The translations under genes and the position numbers were made by a program. 64,000 nucleotides of DNA, taken from contig NZ_SWJG01000001.1 of the NCBI RefSeq assembly GCF_005870035.1, forward strand, positions 419,629-483,628, read 5' to 3'. Under the pieces are notes generated by a model. That model ran no database searches. It saw only the letters and a program-made list of their open reading frames with translations, and had not been told where the DNA came from. Source of the stretch: Spirosoma lacussanchae (lineage in GTDB: Bacteria; Bacteroidota; Bacteroidia; Cytophagales; Spirosomataceae). Position 1 is the first letter of the stretch; each line of letters opens with the position of its first letter. Below are positions 26,132-35,700 of this stretch, piece by piece.

Positions 26132-28696
26132 TTAGGCGTCGTTTCGCAATACCTCCAGGGGCGGCCGAACCAGCACTTCGCGACTGTTGAAGACACCGAT
26201 CAGGATGGTCAGCGTGGTTACCACGGCGGCTACGATAGCCAGTGGGGCAAGATCAGGACGGAAGGTTACCTCGAACACAAACTGCGCCAGCGCCCAGGTG
26301 CCCAGCAGCGAGAGCAGGATACCGGCCAGAGCGGCCAGCATGCCCAGCAACCCGTATTCCAGCGCCGTTATCCGCAGAATCTGGTTTCGGCTGGCGCCGA
26401 GGGTTCGAAGCAGCACGCTTTCGCGCAGGCGCTGGTATTTGCTGATGATAACCGAGCTGGCCAGCACCAGCAGGCCCGTCAGGATGCTGAACAGGGCCAT
26501 GAACCGAATAACGAACGAAATCTGATCGAGAATTTCGTCGATCGTCTTCAGGACAAGTCCCAGATCGATGGCCGAGACGTTGGGAAACCGACTGACCAGC
26601 TCCCGCTGCAACACGGCCGACACCTCGTTACTCGGAACCCGGGTCATCAGGACATGGAACTGCGGAGCCTGTTCGAGTACGCCCGACGGAAAGACAACCA
26701 GAAAATTAGGCTGTACCCGGTTCCATTCCACCTCGCGGGTGCCGCCCACGATGGTCTGAACAGGTGCTCCCTGCACGTTGAACGTCAGTGTATCACCAAT
26801 TTTCAGGTGCATGCGGTCGAGGTAGGCTTTCTCAAATGAAATATACGGAAGACCATTGGCCTGATAGGGTACCTTCCCGGCGGTCAGCTTCTCCGACGAG
26901 ATCAGTGAATCGCGGTAAGTCACCCGGTACTCGCGCATCATGGCCCAGTCTGGTATTTTCAGGCTGGTGTCTTTCCGAATGGCTTCGGGAGTAAGGCCGT
27001 TGATGGTGGCGAGCCGCATGGTTACTACGGGAACCTGCTCCAGCACGGGCAGCTTCTGCTGGGCCACCAGCGAACGAACGCCGGCCAGTTGTTCATTCTG
27101 TATGTCGAACAGCACCATATTCGGCTGCTTGCCACTAGCCGACAGCTCGACCCGGTTCAGCAGGAGTCCCTGGGTCAGGTAGAGCGTGGAGATCAGGAAA
27201 GCGCCCAGCCCCACGGCCGTGACCAGAATCAGGGTCTGGTTATTGGGGCGGTACAGGTTGGCCAGACTTTGCCGCCAGGTATAACTCCACGAAGCCGGGA
27301 AGAACCGCCGAACGAGCCAGATCAGGCCCAGGCCCAGGCCCGTCAGTGCACCGAAGGCTACGGCCATACCGCCCGTAAAGCCGAGCGCCAGGGTAAGACT
27401 ACGGGTTTGCCAGTAGGAGAAGCCAACGATAAAGCCCAGCACCAGCAGGTACACCAGCCACCGCAGCGGGTCGCGCCCCGACAGGTCATCTTCGTAGCTG
27501 GTACGCAGCGTACGCAGGGGCGATACGTTCCGGATGGCCAGCAGCGGCAACAGCGAGAACAGGACCGAAATGAGCAGACCTGTGCCGATGCCACTCGCAA
27601 TGGCGACCCCCGACAGGCTCGTCTCGACCGCCACCGGCAGAAAATCGCTGAACACCCGCGGCAGTACAAGCTGTACGGCTGAGCCCAGTACCGCACCGAT
27701 CGCGGCTCCCAGCAGACCCATCAGGGCGGTCTGGATGAGGTAGATCAGCAGGGCCTGCCGACCGCTGGCCCCGAGAGTCCGCAGGATGGCTACGGAAGCT
27801 ATCTTTTCTTTGACGTACAACTGCACTGCACTCGCTACCCCTACGCAGCCCAGCAGCAGGGCTACAAAGGCTACCAGGCTGAGGTATTTGGTCAGGTCAG
27901 CAAAGGAGCGGCCGGTTTGCTGCTTACGCGCCGTTACGGTATCGTAGTTGACGCCTTCCTTGTCCAGACGGCCCGAAATGGTTTTGATGTACGCACCAAC
28001 GTCGGTAGTGGTCGGAAACTGGTAGTAGTATTTATAGGCAATCCGGCTACCGCGCTGCAGCAGGCCTGTCTGGTTCAGGTACTTGTTGGGAATAAAAACG
28101 GTAGGAGCTACGGTCGTAGTGATGGCCGCCTGACCGGGGGTTTTCAGCACGCGGCCAGCGATCAGGAAAGAAAGGGTGCCGACCCGAACCGAGTCGCCGG
28201 GTTGGGCGCCCAGCTGAACCAGCAGGGCATCGTCGACCAGGGCTACACGGCCGCTGGCCTGCCGAAACGTCTGAACGGCCGCCAGCGGCTCTACTTCCCA
28301 GGTACCATAAAATGGAAACCCGCCTTCGAGTCCCTTGACCTGCGCCAGCCGTACCCCGCCCGTTTTCGGGATGGAGACCAGCGAGGGGAACGACACTTCG
28401 TACGAGCGGCTGCGCCCCATGGTCCGGGCCAGCTGCACCGTTCGGCGCGAAGGCGTACGTGTCCACGACAGGGTCAGGTCGGCGCCCAGCAGTTCACGGG
28501 CCTGCCCGTCGATGCTGCGCGCCAGGTTGTCGCCAAAGGAGTTGATGGCTACCAGGGCGGCAATACCGAGTACAATGGCCGACATGAAAAGCAGCAAACG
28601 CTGTCGGCTCCGGCGGCTGTCGCGCCAGGCCATTCGGAAGAGCCAGCTCGTTCCAGAGCGGGGACGAGGTACAGGCCGAATGCGGGGGGAGTCCAT
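26132..28696 (-). CDS. ybbP: ABC transporter permease, YbbP-like (FtsX family)
   Basis: An 854-residue inner-membrane protein with the MacB/FtsX layout of YbbP: an N-terminal helix (LLLFMSAIVLGIAALVAI), a periplasmic domain, four central membrane segments near residues 270-440, a second periplasmic domain, and a C-terminal FtsX unit (FRFMALFSILTGLLVLASSVII and two more helices). It pairs with the ATPase encoded just upstream. Such pairs act as mechanotransmission or lipid/lipoprotein-handling systems; the transported molecule of YbbAP is not established. An esterase gene of the TesA type is divergent from the pair. Confidence 0.9.
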   Translation of the reverse strand: MDSPRIRPVPRPRSGTSWLFRMAWRDSRRSRQRLLLFMSAIVLGIAALVAINSFGDNLARSIDGQARELLGADLTLSWTRTPSRRTVQLARTMGRSRSYEVSFPSLVSIPKTGGVRLAQVKGLEGGFPFYGTWEVEPLAAVQTFRQASGRVALVDDALLVQLGAQPGDSVRVGTLSFLIAGRVLKTPGQAAITTTVAPTVFIPNKYLNQTGLLQRGSRIAYKYYYQFPTTTDVGAYIKTISGRLDKEGVNYDTVTARKQQTGRSFADLTKYLSLVAFVALLLGCVGVASAVQLYVKEKIASVAILRTLGASGRQALLIYLIQTALMGLLGAAIGAVLGSAVQLVLPRVFSDFLPVAVETSLSGVAIASGIGTGLLISVLFSLLPLLAIRNVSPLRTLRTSYEDDLSGRDPLRWLVYLLVLGFIVGFSYWQTRSLTLALGFTGGMAVAFGALTGLGLGLIWLVRRFFPASWSYTWRQSLANLYRPNNQTLILVTAVGLGAFLISTLYLTQGLLLNRVELSASGKQPNMVLFDIQNEQLAGVRSLVAQQKLPVLEQVPVVTMRLATINGLTPEAIRKDTSLKIPDWAMMREYRVTYRDSLISSEKLTAGKVPYQANGLPYISFEKAYLDRMHLKIGDTLTFNVQGAPVQTIVGGTREVEWNRVQPNFLVVFPSGVLEQAPQFHVLMTRVPSNEVSAVLQRELVSRFPNVSAIDLGLVLKTIDEILDQISFVIRFMALFSILTGLLVLASSVIISKYQRLRESVLLRTLGASRNQILRITALEYGLLGMLAALAGILLSLLGTWALAQFVFEVTFRPDLAPLAIVAAVVTTLTILIGVFNSREVLVRPPLEVLRNDA

Positions 28697-28700
28697 TTTT

Positions 28701-28766
28701 AATGAGTGATTGAGTGAATAGGTGAATTAGCGGGCTACCGGGTGGTAAATCACTCAATCACTCATT
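28701..28766 (-). repeat. Intercistronic inverted repeat between ybbA and ybbP
   Basis: The 17-bp arm at 28701-28717 is a perfect reverse complement of 28750-28766. On the transcript the first arm covers the last codons and stop of ybbA, and the second ends a few bases before the ybbP ATG, so the hairpin would embrace the ribosome-binding region of ybbP. Confidence 0.8.
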
Positions 28767-29438
28767 CACGAATTGATCGACAACGGCTCCGCCCCGGATG
28801 CGGATGACGCGCTGGGTGCGGGCGGCCAGTTCGAGGTCGTGGGTAACGAGAACGAGCGTCGTGCCGGCTTCGCGGTTGAGCTCGAAGAGCAGGTCCACTA
28901 CCGTTTCGCTGGTGTCGGCGTCGAGGTTGCCGGTGGGTTCGTCGGCGAAGAGCAGTTTGGGCCGGTTGGCAAAGGCGCGTGCCAGCGACACCCGCTGCTG
29001 TTCACCGCCCGAAAGCTGGGTAGGGTAGTGGTGACCGCGCTGGCCCAGCCCAACCCGGTCGAGCAGGGCCTGGGCGGCCTTCTGCGCTCCGCGTTCGCCC
29101 CGCAGTTCGAGCGGCACCATTACGTTCTCGAGAGCAGTCAGCGTCGGCAACAGCTGAAAATTCTGAAAAATAAAGCCTACATGCTCATTCCGGACGGCGG
29201 CCCGCTGGTCTTCGCTGAGGGTATCGAGCCGGATGTCGTTCAGATATACACTGCCCGACGAGGCCCGGTCCAGACCGGCACACAAACCGAGCAGGGTCGT
29301 TTTACCACTGCCCGATGGCCCTACAATAGAAAACGTATCGCCCGGTTCGAGGGTAAAGTTTACCCCGTGTAAAACCGTCAGGTCACGGCCTCCGCTCCGG
29401 TACGTTTTGGTGAGATTTTCGACGTGCAGAATGCTCAT
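28758..29438 (-). CDS. ybbA: ABC transporter ATP-binding protein, YbbA/LolD-like
   Basis: A 226-residue ATPase of the MacB/LolD/FtsE class. Walker A is GPSGSGKTT, the Q-loop lies in [18 protein letters not shown], the signature is [14 protein letters not shown], Walker B is [12 protein letters not shown], and the switch histidine is in VLVTHDLEL. It energises the permease encoded 60 bases downstream. The gene order with the divergent esterase matches ybbA-ybbP-tesA of enterobacteria. Confidence 0.95.
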   Translation of the reverse strand: MSILHVENLTKTYRSGGRDLTVLHGVNFTLEPGDTFSIVGPSGSGKTTLLGLCAGLDRASSGSVYLNDIRLDTLSEDQRAAVRNEHVGFIFQNFQLLPTLTALENVMVPLELRGERGAQKAAQALLDRVGLGQRGHHYPTQLSGGEQQRVSLARAFANRPKLLFADEPTGNLDADTSETVVDLLFELNREAGTTLVLVTHDLELAARTQRVIRIRGGAVVDQFVNE

Positions 29439-29461
29439 GGAACAAAGAGCTAGTGTTTATT

Positions 29462-29537
29462 GATTACACACAAAGGCACCGGGAACGTAACGCTTCTGCT
29501 GAATTTCGCTGCGTTCTCGGTGCCTCTGTGTGTAATC
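29462..29537. repeat. Imperfect 27-bp inverted repeat in the ybbA-tesA spacer
   Basis: Arms at 29462-29488 and 29511-29537 are reverse complements with three mismatches and a 22-base centre. The motif GGCACCGGGAACG / CGTTCTCGGTGCC belongs to a style of interspersed repeat seen in many bacterial genomes. It occupies most of the intergenic space, 18 bases before the esterase ATG. Confidence 0.8.
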
Positions 29538-29555
29538 AAAACCGAATACATTCCT

Positions 29556-30284
29556 ATGAAGTTCTTGAGAACGAGGCAAACCCTGGCTTCTGTGACAAGC
29601 GGTCTGATACTAGGCGTAGCGGTTTGGGGCTGTGGGTCGTCGGATAAAAAAGACAATACCGCTACTGCCCCGCCCACGACGAACGCGCCCGCAGCGACGA
29701 CGGCTGCGGCTCCCTCAGCTAAGCGCGTCATTCTCTTCTACGGCAACAGTCTCACGGCCGGGTACGGGGTAGAGCCATCGCAGGCGTTTCCGGCCCTGAT
29801 TGGTCAGAAGATCGACTCGCTCGGGTTAAACTACCAGGTTGTCAACGCCGGGCTCAGTGGCGAAACCACCGCCGGGGGCAAGAGCCGGATCGGCTGGGTC
29901 ATGCGTCAGCCCGTTTCGGTATTCGTGCTCGAACTGGGGGGCAACGACGGTCTGCGCGGCCTGCCGCTCAGCTCGACCCGTCAGAACCTGCAGGCCATCA
30001 TGGATACTGTCCGGCGCAAAAGCCCCGATGCAACGATCGTACTGGCCGGTATGCAGATCCCGCCGAACATGGGCGCCGACTATACCCGCGAGTTTAGAGA
30101 TCTGTTCAAAGAGCTGGCCGACCGGAACAAGGCGGTGCTGATCCCGTTTCTGCTCGAAGGCGTAGGGGGCGTGCCGAAGCTGAACCAGCCCGACGGCATC
30201 CATCCAACCCCCGCCGGTCATAAGATCGTGGCCAGTACGGTCTGGGGTATTCTGGAACCGGTATTGCGAAAAGAAGTTCAATAA
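29556..30284 (+). CDS. tesA: Lipoprotein GDSL esterase, TesA-like
   Basis: A 242-residue SGNH hydrolase. The ATG at 29556 is preferred because it opens a lipoprotein signal (LILGVAVWGCGSS, lipid-modified Cys at about residue 26), followed by an Ala/Thr/Pro-rich linker. Catalytic blocks are visible: block I FYGNSLTAGYG (Ser), block II Gly in NAGLSGETT, block III GGNDGLRG (Asn), and block V DGIHPTPAGH (Asp and His). TesA proteins hydrolyse acyl-CoA, lysophospholipids and esters in the periplasm. It is divergent from ybbA. Confidence 0.92.
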   Translation: MKFLRTRQTLASVTSGLILGVAVWGCGSSDKKDNTATAPPTTNAPAATTAAAPSAKRVILFYGNSLTAGYGVEPSQAFPALIGQKIDSLGLNYQVVNAGLSGETTAGGKSRIGWVMRQPVSVFVLELGGNDGLRGLPLSSTRQNLQAIMDTVRRKSPDATIVLAGMQIPPNMGADYTREFRDLFKELADRNKAVLIPFLLEGVGGVPKLNQPDGIHPTPAGHKIVASTVWGILEPVLRKEVQ

Positions 30285-30327
30285 AACAGGCCGGGGCCCG
30301 TCAGCTGATGGGCCCCGGCCTGTTTTT
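30283..30327. terminator. Bidirectional terminator between tesA and tamL
   Basis: Perfect 17-bp arms at 30283-30299 and 30310-30326, GC-rich core with A4 and T5 flanks. It starts within the tesA stop codon and touches the tamL stop, serving both convergent genes. Confidence 0.9.
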
Positions 30328-32713
30328 AGAAGGGATACCCCACGCCTATGTTGAAGACCAGGTTCTGTTTGCGCCAGTTGCTGTCGCGCAGGTTGATCTG
30401 GTTAATGACCCATTCGCTGCCGTCGACCTTATACGGTTTGCGCAGCGGGGTGGCCAGGTCCAGCCGAATCAGGAAGTACGACAGATCGATCCGGATACCG
30501 GCTCCGGTACCGATAGCTACCTGCTCATAAAACTGTTTGGTGAACTGGGCTTCCGGACCAAATACGTTGATGGCGTAGTAAGACCAGATATTACCGGCGT
30601 CGACAAATACGGCGCCCTCTATGTACTTGTTGAATTTCAGCCGCAGCTCCGTATTGGCTTCCAGCCGGATATCGCCCCCGCCGTCCTGGGTGATGAGCAC
30701 GTTCTGCAGGGTATCGCGGGTGAACAGACCGGGGCCGATGGCGCGGGGCCGAAAGGCGCGGATGCTGTTGCTGCCGCCCACAAAATACTGACGGATCAAT
30801 GGCAGCGACATATCCCGCGAGTTTCCGTAGGGCAGGCCGACGCCCACAAAAAGCCGGTTGGCCCAGGTCAGGTTCGAGCCCAGCCGCCGGTAAACCCGGG
30901 CGTCGGCATCGAAACGGACGTACTGGGCGAAGGGAACGTTGAAAATAACCTTATCGCCGTTTTCGTCGCGCTTGTTGAACAGCAGATTGGCCAGGTTACC
31001 CGCCACTTCGACGTTGGAGGTCAGCCGGAAGGTAGTAGGCGAAACCGTACGGGGTGACGAGTTGTAGTTAAACGTGTAGAGCGAACTCAGGATGAGCTGT
31101 TTGGATCGTTGTATGTTAACCAGCTGCCGGAAAATAAAGGGATTTTCGACGGCCGAGTCGATAAAGGCCTGGCTGATGTTGGAAGGCAGCACGTAGGTGG
31201 CATTGAACGGCTGAAACGAATGCTCAATCTGCTGGTTCTGCCGCCAGGAGTAGCCAAAGGTGGTCTGAAACGAATTAAGGCTGTAGAGGTTGCCGCGGAT
31301 AATGGTCTGATACCCGAGGGTGACGTTTGTTTTGGGCAGGGCCCGCTGGCGCTCATCCTGACGAAACCGGATGGGGCTGACCAGCCGCGGAAAACTCAGC
31401 AGTGCTTCGAGGCCGTAGCGGTAGTTCGTGATGCCCTGATTGCCCGCGTTGACCTGAAATTCGATACCGGCGTTGGCGTTGATGGTCAGGAGTTCGGCCC
31501 GTTTGAGGGCGTTGCGGTTGCGCCAGCTCAGCGTAAGCTGCGAGCCAGTGAAGTTATTGGAGCGCGAGGTGCCGTCTATTTCGAGCCGAACGGATTTGGT
31601 CGGGTAGGGTGTCAGGTAATAATGAACGTCGAGAACGGCCGAGTCGCCCTGCTGGTCGGGGTCGAAGCGGTTTCGGACAAACTTGAACGCGCCGACGTTT
31701 ACGAACCGCGACAGCGTCAGGTCCTGCGCCCGGCTATTATAGCGTTTGCCCGGCAGTACGGTTACGATATCGCGAAACAGCTTGGGGTTGAAGTGATCGG
31801 TCGAGTCGACAACATTGAACCGATTTTCGGGGGTCTGGTAGGCCTGCTGCCGGTTCGTGTCGCGCTGAGCCGTTGACAGGTTGTAGTTCGGGTAGATGAA
31901 GACGTTCCGGATCGAGTAGGGCACGCCGGCCGCAGCGGGCATCTCCGGCTTGATGTACATGTACAAGTCAGTCCGGTGAGCAGCCGAGTCGTTGTCGGCC
32001 AGGGCGGCTACGTAATCGGGCAGGAAGTAATAAAACCCGTGCTGTTTCATGTACTGACCGATGCGCTCCCGCTCCAGTTTGATGGCGTCGAGTCGGTACG
32101 GAATGCCTTTTTTGAGTAGCGTCCGGCGGGCCGATGTCATAAAATTCCGGCGCGCGCTGGTGTCGCTCAGCGCCAGCGAGTCGAACACGAAGGCCACCGA
32201 ATCAATGTAAAAACGGGGCTTCAGCTGCACCGTATAAACCCCTCTGGCTTTGTAACCTTCTTCTTTCAGTTCGCCCGTTACCTGCGAGTCGAAATAACCT
32301 TCGTTCTGCATCCGGGCTTCCCAGACGGGAATACTCGACGAAATAGCCTTGGCACTCGCGAAGACCGGCTCCTGCCCGAATTTCCGGCGGAACCAGGCTC
32401 TGAATCCGTTCTTGCTGCGGGGTTCGCCGAAGAGGTAATAAGCCGCTACTTTCCAGGGGTACCCGAAGAGCTGTTTGTTAGGTCGGGGCCGGGCCAGCGC
32501 CGTCAGTTGCTCTTCCATCGCATCCTGTTCCGACTCGGGCACGGTGGAGTCGGCCTGCATCACAATATCGGTGCCCATGTACAGCCGTTCGTTGGGCGGT
32601 AGCCGCTTCGCCACGTTACAGGCGTTCAGGGTAATCAGCAACAGCACAAACAAGGCCGGACCCCTGTAGGGCCAGATACTGGCTCGATCTATGGTGAGGA
32701 AACTCATTTTCAT
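30326..32713 (-). CDS. tamL: TamA-like lipoprotein of the outer membrane (TamL)
   Basis: A 795-residue BamA/TamA-family protein. I choose the ATG ending at 32713; it is followed by a membrane segment and lipobox (LLLITLNACNVAK), so unlike E. coli TamA this is a predicted lipoprotein. POTRA-like domains fill roughly residues 30-390, and a 16-stranded barrel follows, with the family segment LPLIRQYFVGGSNSIRAF near residue 665 (where the lid-lock VRGF/RAF motif is expected) and a terminal aromatic (GVGYPF). It is paired with the tamB gene just upstream and probably works with it in outer-membrane assembly or lipid transport. Confidence 0.9.
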   Translation of the reverse strand: MKMSFLTIDRASIWPYRGPALFVLLLITLNACNVAKRLPPNERLYMGTDIVMQADSTVPESEQDAMEEQLTALARPRPNKQLFGYPWKVAAYYLFGEPRSKNGFRAWFRRKFGQEPVFASAKAISSSIPVWEARMQNEGYFDSQVTGELKEEGYKARGVYTVQLKPRFYIDSVAFVFDSLALSDTSARRNFMTSARRTLLKKGIPYRLDAIKLERERIGQYMKQHGFYYFLPDYVAALADNDSAAHRTDLYMYIKPEMPAAAGVPYSIRNVFIYPNYNLSTAQRDTNRQQAYQTPENRFNVVDSTDHFNPKLFRDIVTVLPGKRYNSRAQDLTLSRFVNVGAFKFVRNRFDPDQQGDSAVLDVHYYLTPYPTKSVRLEIDGTSRSNNFTGSQLTLSWRNRNALKRAELLTINANAGIEFQVNAGNQGITNYRYGLEALLSFPRLVSPIRFRQDERQRALPKTNVTLGYQTIIRGNLYSLNSFQTTFGYSWRQNQQIEHSFQPFNATYVLPSNISQAFIDSAVENPFIFRQLVNIQRSKQLILSSLYTFNYNSSPRTVSPTTFRLTSNVEVAGNLANLLFNKRDENGDKVIFNVPFAQYVRFDADARVYRRLGSNLTWANRLFVGVGLPYGNSRDMSLPLIRQYFVGGSNSIRAFRPRAIGPGLFTRDTLQNVLITQDGGGDIRLEANTELRLKFNKYIEGAVFVDAGNIWSYYAINVFGPEAQFTKQFYEQVAIGTGAGIRIDLSYFLIRLDLATPLRKPYKVDGSEWVINQINLRDSNWRKQNLVFNIGVGYPF

Positions 32714-32718
32714 ATACG

Positions 32719-35700
32719 TCAATTCAGGGCGGCACCGGGCGACCGGCGGAAGATGTCGGAGAAGGTGTCATAATCGACCGTAATGATAAAGCCAATGCCC
32801 GTTTCGATCACGTACCCATCCAGTACCGCCTGGTAATCGTTACGGCGGTAGCCGCGCAGTACATAGCGTCCATCGCGCGTAATGGTGTAGTTTACCGACA
32901 GGTTGTCAAACACTTCGTTCGGATTGCGGGTGGCGCTCTGGGCCGCGTTTTCGAGTACGAAGTTACGACCCACCGACACCGTAATCCGACCTTCCAGGAA
33001 ACTTCGCGACAGCCCCACGTTCAGGTCGGTGCGGGCGCCGTTGGTCAGACCGCCCGTATTGGCACTGCCCGTTTGCGAGAGCAGGTCGAGGTCAACGTCG
33101 AAGCCTTTCAGTACGCCTGAAGCCAGTCGGCCCAGCTGCTCGGACAGGAGTTTGCTGACACTGTTTCGCGCTACACCTTCGGCCTGGGTGTCGAGCCCGC
33201 CCGCTGAGCCACCCGAGAAAAAGTCGGAGGTGTTTTCGGGCAGGAACCGGTTCAGAATCAGCAGCGCGAATACCTGCTTGTTGATCTGCGACTGATCCTG
33301 CCGCAACGTCTTCAGCTTGTTCTCGATCGTGGTGGCAAAGGGACTGCTGGCTGCGCTGTTGCTGCCGTCTTCAATTTCGGGCAGGCGGATGTCAAAGTCC
33401 AGTTTGGGCCGGGCCAGGTTGTCGCTGATCGATAGGGCCACCTGAAACGGTAGTTTCCGCTTGATGGCGTTGGCATCGACCGTTGTCGATTCGTTCCCGA
33501 TCAGATCCGCGGGCGATACGGCCACGTCGTAGAGCGCGGTCATGTTGATATCGGCCCGGAGTGGATCGCCGGAGAAGTTGATATAACCGCCTTTCTGAAT
33601 TTTGAACTGCCGTTTCAGTACTTGGTAAGTCAGCGAGTATTCGCCTTCGGTAACGTCATAGCGGCCTAACACCGTGATCTCACCGGCCGCGTTGACGCCC
33701 ACGTTGAGCCGGGCATTGCCACGGGCGCGCAGGTAGTCGCCGTTCAGTTCATCGACCACAATGGTCAGCTCCGACTTTTCGTCGGCCTCCAGATCGAGCG
33801 AAATCGTTGAGTTGCTCAGCTCGTCGAAGGCCAGCCGTTTCGTGGTTGTCGAGTCGGTTTTAGGGCGATAGATGTATTTTTTCAGCGCCAGCGAGTCGTT
33901 GTGGCTGATGAACGTAACGATGCCGTTGGCTTCGTTAACATCGACCGATTCGTCGGGCAAAACCAGCGAGATTTTGCTGCCATCGTCGAGCCGTACTTTC
34001 CCATTGATCGATGCATTGGACCCTGCTCCCTTGATTCGCAGATCGGCCGTAACGGCGGCCTGGCCGTAGGCGTAATCGTTGTCTTTCCGGGCTGCGTTCA
34101 GGACCTGGAACTGGTTGGCCCGCACGCGCAGGTTATAGGCTGCGTTGGGCAGGTTCTTCAGAACCACTGTACCGTCGGTGGTCAGGGTGCGGCCCAGCGT
34201 ATCGCGTACGTTGAAGTCGTTAAGGGTAATGGTCTGGCCTCTGAACGACAACTGCTCCTGGTCAATGCGGTAGGTCGCGTTCAGCTGCTTGATGTTAAAC
34301 GCAACCGAGTCGAAGGCCACGCGCCCATTGGTTTGCGGATCGGTCAGCGATCCGGCCACGGTAAATTCACCCGTCAGTTTGCCCCGGGCCTGCCGAAGCT
34401 CGCCGAAACTAAAGGCTTCGATGGTGCGGGCGTCCAGTCGTTTCAGGGTAACGGCCAGGTCGAGAGCCGCTTTGGGATCTTCCGGGTTGTAAAAACCGCT
34501 GACGGTAGCGTCGTTGTAGGGCCCGGCCAGCACCGTGTTGACGTTAATCCGGCCGTCCGAATTGTTGCTGAAGCGGGCCGTCAGGTTACCGATCGGCTTC
34601 TGCATCACCTCCAGGCTGTCGACGTAGATCGAGCCGATGAACGACAGCTGATTGTCTTCGCCCAGGTAGTCGCGCACTACCACTGTGCCGTTCAGCTCGC
34701 CCGCAACCAGGGTGGTATCCTGCTGCGCCAGCCGCGCCAGATACCCCAGCTCCACGGCTCGGGTGGTAATACGAATGGGCGCGTTGCCGTAGGGTTCGGT
34801 GCTGCTGACCTCCAGCGATTGCGGACCCGAGTCGAGCCGCAGGCGGTTGATCAGCACGCCGTCGTTTCCGTACTGCGCGAAGCCGCTGGTATCGGTATCC
34901 CAGCGCTCGTAGTTGGTGAGCAGGCCTCTGGGCGCAAACTGAAACCGGTAGTTCTTGTCGACAATGCTGAGCGTACCGGCCAGCCCAAACCGGTCTTTAT
35001 CGACCGAGTCTTTGTTGACTACGGCAAACCGGAGCCGGTTGTTGGCGGCCGTTCCGGTAATGTCGGTTTCGCGCAGCGTCAGGCCGTCGTACAGAATCCC
35101 GTTGATGGTCCCGTTCAGGCTCAACTCGTTGTTAACAGCCTGCATAGCCAGGGTGGCGCCCTGTATGGTGGTCGTATCGTAGACGATGGTACCCGTCCGG
35201 ATCGTGGCCGACAGGGTGGTGTCGCGTGTTGAGCCGGTCAGGCTACCGGCCGGGTTGGCGTTGTCGAGGTAAGCCGTTAGCTGAACCGTGTCGAGCCGGG
35301 TCAGGGCCGGTACGAACGCCTGGAAAAGCGGGTTCTGGTACGCTTTGAGACCGACCTGGAACGCGTAGGGGGGCGGAATGTTTTTGTACGTCAGATCCGG
35401 GATCGCGATGTACCGGCTGATCTCACTGGCTACAATATCATACAGCTGGGCGTACTCAAACTGACCGTTTAGGGTTAGCCGGGCGCCCGGCACCTGAGCC
35501 AGCACCCGCTTCGTAGTGCCGTTGGCTGCCAGCCGGGCGTAGAGCGAATCGACAGGGTAACTCTTTCCGTTCAGCGTGATCACCGCGTCGGCGGCTTCGA
35601 CCGTACCCACCGGCCGGACCGGGTCCGTGGAGGCCATATCGAGAATAATCCGGCCTTTGACCGACAGCGGGTCGCTGTACAACTTGAGCGGTTGCAGGTT

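Noticed and set aside
33901..35232. A 443-codon plus-strand open frame inside tamB
   Set aside because: tamB is continuous and homologous through this stretch; the plus frame shows no domain.
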